A stretch of DNA of 10,819 nt from Flavobacteriales bacterium UBA1993. Its GTDB lineage: Bacteria; Bacteroidota; Bacteroidia; Flavobacteriales_G; Salibacteraceae. The notes beneath the pieces were generated by a model that saw nothing but the letters and a program-made list of their open reading frames with translations, searched no databases and was not told the origin of the DNA. The stretch covers positions 42,519 to 53,337 of the forward strand of contig DDCZ01000083.1 in the NCBI GenBank assembly GCA_002336485.1, read 5' to 3'. Shown here one piece after another: positions 1-6,180 of the stretch (position 1 is the first letter of the stretch; each line of letters starts with the position of its first letter). The position numbers and the translations under genes are program-made.

Positions 1-173
1 ACTGGAATAACCAACACGCCAAGACTGGTTCCTTGGGCGCTGTGCTGCGACATGGCAAGAAAGAAAACCAAGGCGGGAACCATGATCATTCCGCCTCCGA
101 TGCCGAACATGCCGCTAAAAGCTCCAGCGGCCAATCCGATACTTGCGAGGATGATTATTTCGTTGATGGTCAT
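1..173 (-). CDS. TauE/SafE-family (DUF81) membrane permease, N-terminal part only
   Basis: Only the first 57 codons are in the window; the gene continues past the left edge. The product starts MTINEIIILASIGLAAGAFS and then shows the glycine-rich family signature (GMFGIGGGMIMVPAL, residues 21-35), followed by HSAQGTSLGV (44-53). Together these are the first transmembrane hairpin of the sulfite exporter TauE/SafE family. Members are inner-membrane proteins of about 250-270 residues with roughly eight helices, proposed to move small sulfur-containing or organic anions; the substrate cannot be read from this stretch. The start is well fixed: its ATG shares one base with the TAA stop of the upstream minus-strand gene (TAATG), so translation is probably coupled. 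I see no promoter of its own, so it is likely co-transcribed with that gene. Confidence 0.85.
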   Translation of the reverse strand, partial: MTINEIIILASIGLAAGAFSGMFGIGGGMIMVPALVFFLAMSQHSAQGTSLGVLVIP

Positions 174-3100
174 TAGAAATCTAAACCAAATGAGAGGTAA
201 GTAATTGGGTCCAAAAATACGCCGTTTTCCACGCCCCATGCATAGTCAAACCGAACGAAGTAACCCCAAATTTTGGTGCGTAGTCCCCATCCCACACCGC
301 CAATAATTGGATCGCTTTGGTTTTTATAAACCACAGTTACAGCTCCATTGGTTACGGTAATATTATTGAAGGCATTCTCATCAGAATATGGATTGGGCCC
401 ATTCCATGCTGATCCTACATCAGCGAATCCAATGACTTGGAAGTTTGAGATAAACTCACTTTTGACTGGTTTATCGGTGAAGTAGCGCACTACTGGCCAG
501 CGGAGTTCGCTGTTCAAGACAACAAAATTATTTCCGTTTCGCGCATTCTGAATGAATCCCCGCATGTTGGTAGCAATTGTCTGGAACGCGTAGCCTTGAT
601 CGCTTGGAACATTCGTCGTTCGATCAAATCGATCTCGTGAGGAGAGCACGATCCAATTATCGACACTACCCATGTAATAGACCAACTTACGTCCACCGAA
701 GCTCGAACTTCCTGCTAAGCGATTGGCCCAAATGAGGTCTCTATGTATTGGAATATAGTTTCGAGCGTCTAAACCAACTACTGAAAATCCAGAGTTCAGA
801 TTAAGCACATCGCGGTAGTGCTCCGCGAAGACTTTTGCACGTGAGCCCGTTCGAATATTGAGTGCTTTAAACAAAGTGTTATCAAAAATGTACTCTCCCT
901 TCACTCCGATAAAATATGAGCTCTTATCTGGAGTACGCAACGACCCACCCTCAACAGCCTCTGTTACCTGACGGTCATATCGACCCGTACCCGTAAACTG
1001 AAACGCACCAACTTCGCTTAATGGATATCGCAGAATTACGCGTCCTTGGTACAAATAATTTCGCTGAATAGAATCGATTCGGTTATTGTCAATAAGCGAT
1101 TGACGCTGCACGATATACTTCTTATCGAGCCGCTTCGATCGATCTTCCAATGAAATAAAGTATTCTGTTCCGCTGCTATTGAATGAGTAACGAAAGCCTC
1201 CCTCCAGCTTGTAATCTTCAAAGACATCCAGCATTCCAACCTTTAGAAAAGCGCCCATGCCAGGCATAATATATGGACCACCGTTAAATGGTTGATACAA
1301 ATCTGTGGCGTAATCAAAATCAAATTGAGTGGTTAGGTCTGTGGCTGCAAAAGACAGTTTGTAATTTCTTAATTCGGGAATTTTAAACCCTGTCTTGGCG
1401 GGAAGGTCTGCTGAATCTGGCGACAATTCCGTCTTAAACAACGTATTATCCTCTTGAGCTTCCGTTATACTTTCATCATCGAATTGGTAGTTATCAATGT
1501 CTACCAATCCACTTTTGCCAACGCTATCCACTTCAGGCAATTCAAATTTCGGCTCCTCTGCAGTTGTATCAATCGGAAAGACCTCAGCGTCTTCAAAAAC
1601 CTTATGTCGAATGAGCTTTATCCCGTTGGAGTCTCCTTGATCTGCATTCTGACTCGGCACCACATCTTCATTGAGCAGTGACTGCACAAAATTAGAATTG
1701 GCAGGTTCAAAAAATGCAGAAGTCGATGCGCTTTCGGTCTTTAGTACGCGGTACTTTCCATCAAAGCGTATAAGATCAAAGCTGTAGTCATCTCTGTGCT
1801 TATAATCTGATTCTATTATGTTGCGCACATAACCAGAGAGCGGCTCCGTTTGGGTGAAGTATCGATAGGTGATAACGGTATCGATAGAAACAATGGAACT
1901 ATCTAGCCGCCCGATATAACGGTTTCGAATTCCCGATTCCGTGCCCAGATAAACAAAGGAGGTTTCATCTATCATCTGTCCGTGTATCTCGTTGGAATTC
2001 GGAGAGTCTGTCAGCCTTAAAGCCTCATTACTTCCATTGATATCAAGTGCAAATAGGTCAAATGATTTGGCCGGAGCGTAGTCAACATATGAATTGGCGA
2101 GGTCGACCGTATCGTTGGTTCGGTTAGAAGAAAACATAACCTGCTCGTTCCAAAAAGACGGATACCGATCATCAAATATGTCGTCGGTTAATTGTTTCTG
2201 ACTGCGTGCCGCTACACTGTAGAGATAAATATCAGTCTGCCCTTTATTTATGGCCGAGAATAGAATTTGTTTTCCGTCGTCGCTCACATCCATTTCGAGT
2301 ACCTTTTCTAGACGGAGCACTTCGCTTTTGGATTCAATACCAGTCTTTGGATCTACCTGATACATCCAAATTTGCCCTTTCTGCTCTGTAATGACCATGA
2401 AACGACCTGTGGCTTCATTCCAATCAATGATGGGGTAAGATAAGTCGTTGATGCGATCAAGCCTGTGCCCTTGCCTTAGATACCTTTTTCGCTTATCGTC
2501 CTCCGTATCATAGACCCAAAATTTGGTCTTACTTAAGTCATTCGAAGCGTAGGATATGTATTTGCCATCATCGCTGACCTTCAAGTCGCTGTAGTCCAGT
2601 TTTTTTCGGGTTTTTATGGGTATGAAATCACCAAATTCTTGTGCGCCTTCTGCGTCTTGCTCATATCTAAACTCATAGTATTCCTGTGCATCTTGAAGCA
2701 AGGTATTCATGGATATACCCAAGACAAACATGAATCCGCTTTCCACATTTCGGCTAACCCGAGCCATGTACATAATATTGGGAATCACCTTAGAGCCATA
2801 GGTCTCGCCGATATAATACCACAGCGACCTTCCGGCTATTTCACTATCAATTCCCTTCAAACGGTTAAAGTTCTTGTATCGACCACTCAACACTATATCG
2901 CGTAATCGATCATCCGCTTCAATGCTCCAAGGTTCGGTCGCATACCATGTAAGTCCGTCTATATACCAATCTGGGAAATTTAAGAGCGTAGAATTTTTGA
3001 TCATTTCACGCCAATTATCTCCAAAGAGCATTTGGGCGATAAGCACTTCGGAAATTCCTTTTCGAATTTGCCGCCGCAGATCGTTTAGGTCGCCATTGAA

Positions 3101-3499
3101 GTAGAGGAAAATCTTATTTCCGGCAATCTGGGTAGTTCCTCCAATATTAGATTCGTCCGTTTCCGGAATGCCCACATTGCTCTGGCGGAAGTGCTCCATT
3201 TTCTCATATATCACGAACTGCAATCGTTCGCTTCTTACAGGATAATCAAAGAATCGTTCGACCTCGCTTATGGTCTGATCGGCTTGCCTTGCCGTAAATA
3301 CTGCTAGATTTCTACCTTCCTCGTAGAAGAAAACCGTGTAGTCCTTGAACTCATATTTCTTCCACAGAAATTCTTCGTATTGAATCCGATTCTTACCAAA
3401 CGGATGATGAATTCCATTATAAAATTGGGCATAAAGAGGCATTGTTAAGGTCAACATGAGACCCAGAATAAGCATCCTATTACATTTGCTAAAATTCAA
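173..3499 (-). CDS. Large exported protein: degenerate peptidase-like domain, PD40/TolB-like propeller, C-terminal outer-membrane beta-barrel
   Basis: A 1108-residue product with a signal peptide (hydrophobic core 9-22, cleavage probably after the YAQ at 23-25). Residues about 40-285 resemble a gluzincin peptidase-like domain (PDWYIDGLTWY at 176-186), but the place for the HExxH zinc site reads SEVLI at 150-154, so it is probably not catalytic. Residues about 300-600 carry PD40/TolB-type propeller blades (VSDDGKYISYASN, VSDDGKQILFSA, QVMFSSNR). An acidic, low-order linker of about 600-730 leads to a C-terminal barrel of about 735-1108 ending in Phe (SFGLDF), the usual signal for BAM-dependent outer-membrane insertion. 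Role unknown; an outer-membrane scaffold is an inference. Start choice: the TTG at 3499 adds Lys and Arg before the hydrophobic core, as signal peptides need; the ATG at 3475 would leave no positive n-region but is possible. One-base overlap with the downstream permease. Confidence 0.85.
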   Translation of the reverse strand: MNFSKCNRMLILGLMLTLTMPLYAQFYNGIHHPFGKNRIQYEEFLWKKYEFKDYTVFFYEEGRNLAVFTARQADQTISEVERFFDYPVRSERLQFVIYEKMEHFRQSNVGIPETDESNIGGTTQIAGNKIFLYFNGDLNDLRRQIRKGISEVLIAQMLFGDNWREMIKNSTLLNFPDWYIDGLTWYATEPWSIEADDRLRDIVLSGRYKNFNRLKGIDSEIAGRSLWYYIGETYGSKVIPNIMYMARVSRNVESGFMFVLGISMNTLLQDAQEYYEFRYEQDAEGAQEFGDFIPIKTRKKLDYSDLKVSDDGKYISYASNDLSKTKFWVYDTEDDKRKRYLRQGHRLDRINDLSYPIIDWNEATGRFMVITEQKGQIWMYQVDPKTGIESKSEVLRLEKVLEMDVSDDGKQILFSAINKGQTDIYLYSVAARSQKQLTDDIFDDRYPSFWNEQVMFSSNRTNDTVDLANSYVDYAPAKSFDLFALDINGSNEALRLTDSPNSNEIHGQMIDETSFVYLGTESGIRNRYIGRLDSSIVSIDTVITYRYFTQTEPLSGYVRNIIESDYKHRDDYSFDLIRFDGKYRVLKTESASTSAFFEPANSNFVQSLLNEDVVPSQNADQGDSNGIKLIRHKVFEDAEVFPIDTTAEEPKFELPEVDSVGKSGLVDIDNYQFDDESITEAQEDNTLFKTELSPDSADLPAKTGFKIPELRNYKLSFAATDLTTQFDFDYATDLYQPFNGGPYIMPGMGAFLKVGMLDVFEDYKLEGGFRYSFNSSGTEYFISLEDRSKRLDKKYIVQRQSLIDNNRIDSIQRNYLYQGRVILRYPLSEVGAFQFTGTGRYDRQVTEAVEGGSLRTPDKSSYFIGVKGEYIFDNTLFKALNIRTGSRAKVFAEHYRDVLNLNSGFSVVGLDARNYIPIHRDLIWANRLAGSSSFGGRKLVYYMGSVDNWIVLSSRDRFDRTTNVPSDQGYAFQTIATNMRGFIQNARNGNNFVVLNSELRWPVVRYFTDKPVKSEFISNFQVIGFADVGSAWNGPNPYSDENAFNNITVTNGAVTVVYKNQSDPIIGGVGWGLRTKIWGYFVRFDYAWGVENGVFLDPITYLSFGLDF

Positions 3500-3522
3500 A
3501 TTTCGTCGCCAATTTACTGCTC

Positions 3523-3554
3523 TAAAGGTACAGACCGCGCAGTGAATGACGAAA
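3523..3554 (-). promoter_or_regulatory. Possible promoter for the minus-strand propeller/barrel gene
   Basis: Within the 71-base divergent gap, the minus strand reads TACCTTTA (3530-3523), seven of eight matches to the Bacteroidota -7 element TAnnTTTG. A perfect -33 TTTG lies 24 bases upstream, too far; at the usual 19-21 spacing there is only GTTTC. The predicted transcript start near 3516 would give a leader of about 17 bases to the TTG start or 41 to the ATG. Weak call. Confidence 0.35.
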
Positions 3555-3570
3555 CAAATTGAGATACCGT

Positions 3571-4212
3571 ATGGTTCAAATAAAAAAATTTGTGTTCAGC
3601 CCCTTCCAGGAGAACACGTATGTCTTGTATAATGAAGATAAAGAAGCGTGGATTATTGACCCTGGATGCTTCTATGAAGAAGAGTCTCAGGCGCTTAAAG
3701 AATTCATTCTAGAGGAAGGGCTAACACCAGTTAAATTACTCAATACACATTGCCATCTAGACCACATCTTTGGAAACAACTTTGTGCATCGAGAATACGG
3801 CTTGCTTCCCGAGTATCACAAGCTCGATCAACCTATGCTCGACATGGCTCCGAGCCAGGCCAAATTGTATGGCATCGATGGTTTTCAAGACTCACCAAAT
3901 GCCGAATCGTTTCTAAAGGAAGGCACGACCATTAATCTGGGGCAAGTAGGGTTTGAAGTTCGCTTCGTTCCTGGTCACGCCCCCGGACATGTTGCATTCA
4001 TAAACCATTCGGAACAAATTGTGATTGGAGGGGACGTCCTCTTCCATCATTCCATTGGTCGAACAGATCTACCGTTTGGCGATTATGACACACTTATCCA
4101 TTCCATAAAAAGCCAATTTTATACTCTTGCGCCTGAATTTACTGTCTACTCCGGTCACGGACCTGAAACGACAATAGGAGAAGAAATTAACAACAACCCC
4201 TTTACCAAATAA
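3571..4212 (+). CDS. Metallo-beta-lactamase-fold hydrolase, YcbL/glyoxalase II-like
   Basis: A 213-residue cytoplasmic enzyme, typical length for the short YcbL branch, which lacks the C-terminal substrate-binding domain of full glyoxalase II. All metal ligands are present: THCHLDH at 59-65 (His60, His62, Asp64, His65), His136 in the PGHAPGH stretch, Asp155 in GGDVLF and His196 in SGHGPET. The GRTDLPFGD motif (163-171) and the TIGEEINNNPF tail (201-211) are characteristic of the YcbL group, where thioester hydrolysis (hydroxyacyl-glutathione or related) is expected; the true substrate is not known. I chose the ATG at 3571 (MVQIKKFVFS), a standard family N-terminus; an upstream in-frame TTG at 3559 would add only MRYR. 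It lies five bases before the first MscS gene, so co-transcription is likely; a functional link is not obvious. Confidence 0.92.
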   Translation: MVQIKKFVFSPFQENTYVLYNEDKEAWIIDPGCFYEEESQALKEFILEEGLTPVKLLNTHCHLDHIFGNNFVHREYGLLPEYHKLDQPMLDMAPSQAKLYGIDGFQDSPNAESFLKEGTTINLGQVGFEVRFVPGHAPGHVAFINHSEQIVIGGDVLFHHSIGRTDLPFGDYDTLIHSIKSQFYTLAPEFTVYSGHGPETTIGEEINNNPFTK

Positions 4213-4217
4213 TAAAC

Positions 4218-5033
4218 ATGGGAAACTTAGAAGAGTCAATGGCTATGATCCAAGCCTTCATCGTAGAATATGGAATCAAACTAATTGGAGCAGTAGCGGC
4301 CCTGCTCATCGGACTTTGGATTATCAAGATCCTTGTTGGATTCTTGAAGCGCATGATGATCAAGCGAAACCTTGATGCGAGTTTAATACCTTTTCTAAGT
4401 AGCATTATTGGCATAATACTTAAGGCCGCGCTTTTTATAAGTGTAGCGGGAATGATCGGTATTGAAATGACATCGTTTGTTGCGATTCTTGGAGCCGCTG
4501 GTCTTGCCGTCGGTTTGGCGTTACAAGGAACGCTTCAAAACTTTGCTGGTGGAGTCATGTTGTTACTCTTCAAACCTTTTAAGGTTGGTGATGTATTGTC
4601 AGCTCAAGGATTTACCGGATCGGTTAAGGAGATTCAAATCTTCAACACCATTATGGCTACACCAGACAATAGAATCATAATCATCCCTAACGGAGGATTG
4701 GCAAACAGCGCCATGACCAACTTCAGCACAATGGATACACGTAGAGTAGATTTTTCATTTGGAATTGGATACGACGATGATTTTGAAAAAGCAAAAAGCC
4801 TTATTCGATCTCTTATTGATGCGGATTCTAGGATTTTAAAAGATCCTGAGCCGTTTGTTAGAGTAGGAGAATTGGCGGATAGCTCGGTAAACATTACCAC
4901 TAGAGTTTGGGTAAATGCGGCCGACTATTGGGCGGTTCATTTCGATTTAATTGAAAATGTGAAGAAGACGTTTGACAAAGAAAAAGTCAGCTTCCCTTAC
5001 CCACAAATGGACGTACATACTAATCAACTTTAA
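4218..5033 (+). CDS. mscS: Small-conductance mechanosensitive channel, MscS family (first of two)
   Basis: A 271-residue inner-membrane channel close in length to E. coli MscS (286). Hydrophobic helices lie at about 19-43, 55-83 and 86-120. The third holds the pore-lining glycine/alanine pattern GAAGLAVGLALQG (92-104), with the QG hinge and the second glycine kink (AGG, 110-112), as in E. coli MscS TM3. The beta domain follows with FKPFKVGD (118-125) and IPNG (156-159), then the C-terminal alpha/beta domain ending in the hallmark FPYPQMDVH (259-267). Such channels open when the membrane is stretched and release solutes during hypo-osmotic shock. The ATG lies five bases after the hydrolase stop, and a paralogue follows, so this is one transcription unit by spacing. 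No short motif suggests a ligand-gated variant. Confidence 0.95.
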   Translation: MGNLEESMAMIQAFIVEYGIKLIGAVAALLIGLWIIKILVGFLKRMMIKRNLDASLIPFLSSIIGIILKAALFISVAGMIGIEMTSFVAILGAAGLAVGLALQGTLQNFAGGVMLLLFKPFKVGDVLSAQGFTGSVKEIQIFNTIMATPDNRIIIIPNGGLANSAMTNFSTMDTRRVDFSFGIGYDDDFEKAKSLIRSLIDADSRILKDPEPFVRVGELADSSVNITTRVWVNAADYWAVHFDLIENVKKTFDKEKVSFPYPQMDVHTNQL

Positions 5034-5066
5034 TAAAAAGAAACTATGAAATAGATAACAGATAGC

Positions 5067-5879
5067 ATGACAGCGGCTCAAGACATGGGCCAACGTGGCA
5101 TGGACTTCCTTATGGAAAAGGGACCAGGCATTATTGGAGCAGTAATAACCCTTGTCATTGGTTTTTGGATCATTGGCCGAATCGTTAAAATGACCGAAAA
5201 GGTTATGGTGAGCCGAAACATGGACGCCTCGCTTATTCCTTTCTTAAAGAGTCTTCTGAACATCATTCTTAAGGCAGTGCTTATTATCAGTGCGGCGGAT
5301 ATGATTGGGATAGAGACCACTTCTTTTATCGCAATACTTGGCGCCGCTGGTTTAGCCGTTGGTTTGGCGCTTCAAGGAACACTACAGAACTTTGCTGGTG
5401 GTGTTTTGATCCTAATGTTCAAGCCTTATAAGGTTGGCGACTTGGTAAACACGCAGGGTCACTTGGGAGTGGTGAAGGAGATTCAAATTTTCGTAACCAT
5501 CCTTTTAACTCCAGAAAACAAGACGGTAATTATTCCAAACGGCGCTATTTCAAATGGCGACATCACAAACTTCACAGTGGAAGGTGTGATCAGAGTAGAC
5601 ATGGTTATGGGCATCAGTTATGACTCGGACATTAAGGCGGCAAGAAAGGCCCTCATGGAAGTTATGGAGGCGCATCCATTGGTTTTGAAAGATCCAGCTC
5701 CATTTGTTGGGGTGGTTGAATTAGCCGACAGCGCAGTTAACCTTGCTGTTAGGCCATACGAAGATCCAAACAATTATTGGGATGTTTATTTTGACATTTA
5801 TGAATCAGGGAAAGAAGCGCTAGACAAGGCGGGCATCACAATTCCATTCCCACAGATCGATGTACATATGGAAAAATAA
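5067..5879 (+). CDS. mscS: Small-conductance mechanosensitive channel, MscS family (second, tandem paralogue)
   Basis: A 270-residue paralogue of the preceding gene; by eye the two align without a gap from residue 1 to the C-terminal FPQIDVH. The TM3 pore segment GAAGLAVGLALQG (92-104), the QG hinge, FKPYKVGD (118-125), IPNG (156-159) and the final motif are all kept, so this copy looks functional. It differs most in the C-terminal cage (for example RPYEDPNNYWDVYFD at 229-243), which may change gating or heteromer choice. The ATG at 5067 is supported because its distance to the first shared motif (GAV at residues 24-26) equals that in the first copy. Upstream in the same frame is ATG-AAA-TAG at 5046, an abortive two-codon reading. 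The 33-base gap has no terminator, so it is probably co-transcribed with the first copy. Confidence 0.94.
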   Translation: MTAAQDMGQRGMDFLMEKGPGIIGAVITLVIGFWIIGRIVKMTEKVMVSRNMDASLIPFLKSLLNIILKAVLIISAADMIGIETTSFIAILGAAGLAVGLALQGTLQNFAGGVLILMFKPYKVGDLVNTQGHLGVVKEIQIFVTILLTPENKTVIIPNGAISNGDITNFTVEGVIRVDMVMGISYDSDIKAARKALMEVMEAHPLVLKDPAPFVGVVELADSAVNLAVRPYEDPNNYWDVYFDIYESGKEALDKAGITIPFPQIDVHMEK

Positions 5880-5888
5880 GCCTATTTA

Positions 5889-5919
5889 TTTGGGCGGATT
5901 AAAACATGCGATATCTTCG
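5889..5919 (+). promoter_or_regulatory. Bacteroidota-type promoter driving the structured RNA region
   Basis: TTTG at 5889-5892 and TATCTTCG at 5912-5919 are separated by 19 bases. This is the spacing expected of the Bacteroidota primary-sigma promoter (TTTG-N19-TAnnTTTG), with seven of eight matches in the -7 element. Transcription would start near 5923-5926, just before the first long stem of the structured region. The tRNA-Asp gene in this window has the same element at the same spacing, which supports it as the local vegetative promoter form. Confidence 0.6.
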
Positions 5920-5923
5920 CACA

Positions 5924-6170
5924 AAGAATCGACAGCGCACCCAACGGATAGGGGTATTTTTAGGCGTGCGCTGCGACATTCGGCTACGGATTCACTGGTT
6001 TTTTGACACTAGCGTAAGCTAATGAGATTTAAATCTTCGGTGGTTTACCATCGATTAAGAAGTCAGCCGAATGACTTTGGGGCGTACTCTTCTGGAAAGT
6101 TGATAGGTTTAGAATGGACTAATTGTAAAGCAATTATTCATAAGGTTTTCCAGGGATGCGCCCCTTTTTT
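5924..6170 (+). ncRNA. Candidate structured RNA: independent small RNA or leader of the receptor gene; family not recognised
   Basis: About 250 bases between a promoter and an intrinsic terminator, with no reading frame of note and many helices. Stem 1 pairs 5929-5940 with 5966-5976 (CAGCGCAC with GTGCGCTG, extended by TCG/CGA across a bulged A). TAGC-GTAA-GCTA at 6010-6021 is a hairpin with a GNRA loop. CGGTGG-TTTA-CCATCG at 6038-6053 is a third hairpin. AAGTCA-GCCGAA-TGACTT at 6060-6077 is a perfect 6-bp stem whose loop is the reverse complement of TTCGGC at 5979-5984, so it can form a pseudoknot or a competing 9-bp helix (5977-5985 with 6065-6073). The last element is the long hairpin 6079-6164 ending in T6. 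I checked by eye for RNase P, tmRNA, SRP RNA and cobalamin, FMN, TPP and glycine riboswitch cores and saw none. The end point at the T-run is firmer than the start. Confidence 0.6.
6079..6170 (+). terminator. Long interrupted hairpin with T6 tail (intrinsic terminator or attenuator)
   Basis: GGGGCGTA (6079-6086) pairs with TGCGCCCC (6157-6164), including one G-T pair, and runs straight into TTTTTT (6165-6170). A near-continuous inner stem CTGGAAA (6092-6098) pairs with TTTCCAG (6147-6153), then comes an internal bubble (6099-6111 opposite 6140-6146), and the tip is AATTG-TAAAG-CAATT (6121-6135), flanked by GAAT/ATTC. The receptor's ATG is at 6181, so read-through or attenuation must occur if the promoter at 5889 also serves that gene. 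Confidence 0.7.
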
Positions 6171-6180
6171 GTGACCAATA

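Noticed and set aside
5907..5921. TGCGA-TATCT-TCGCA inverted repeat as terminator of the second mscS gene
   Set aside because: Only 5 bp, no T-run, and it overlaps a well-spaced promoter.
5924..6170. RNase P, tmRNA or SRP RNA identity for the structured region
   Set aside because: The universal core words of these RNAs (for example GAGGAAAGUC, a tRNA-like end, GGAAG tetraloop region) are absent.
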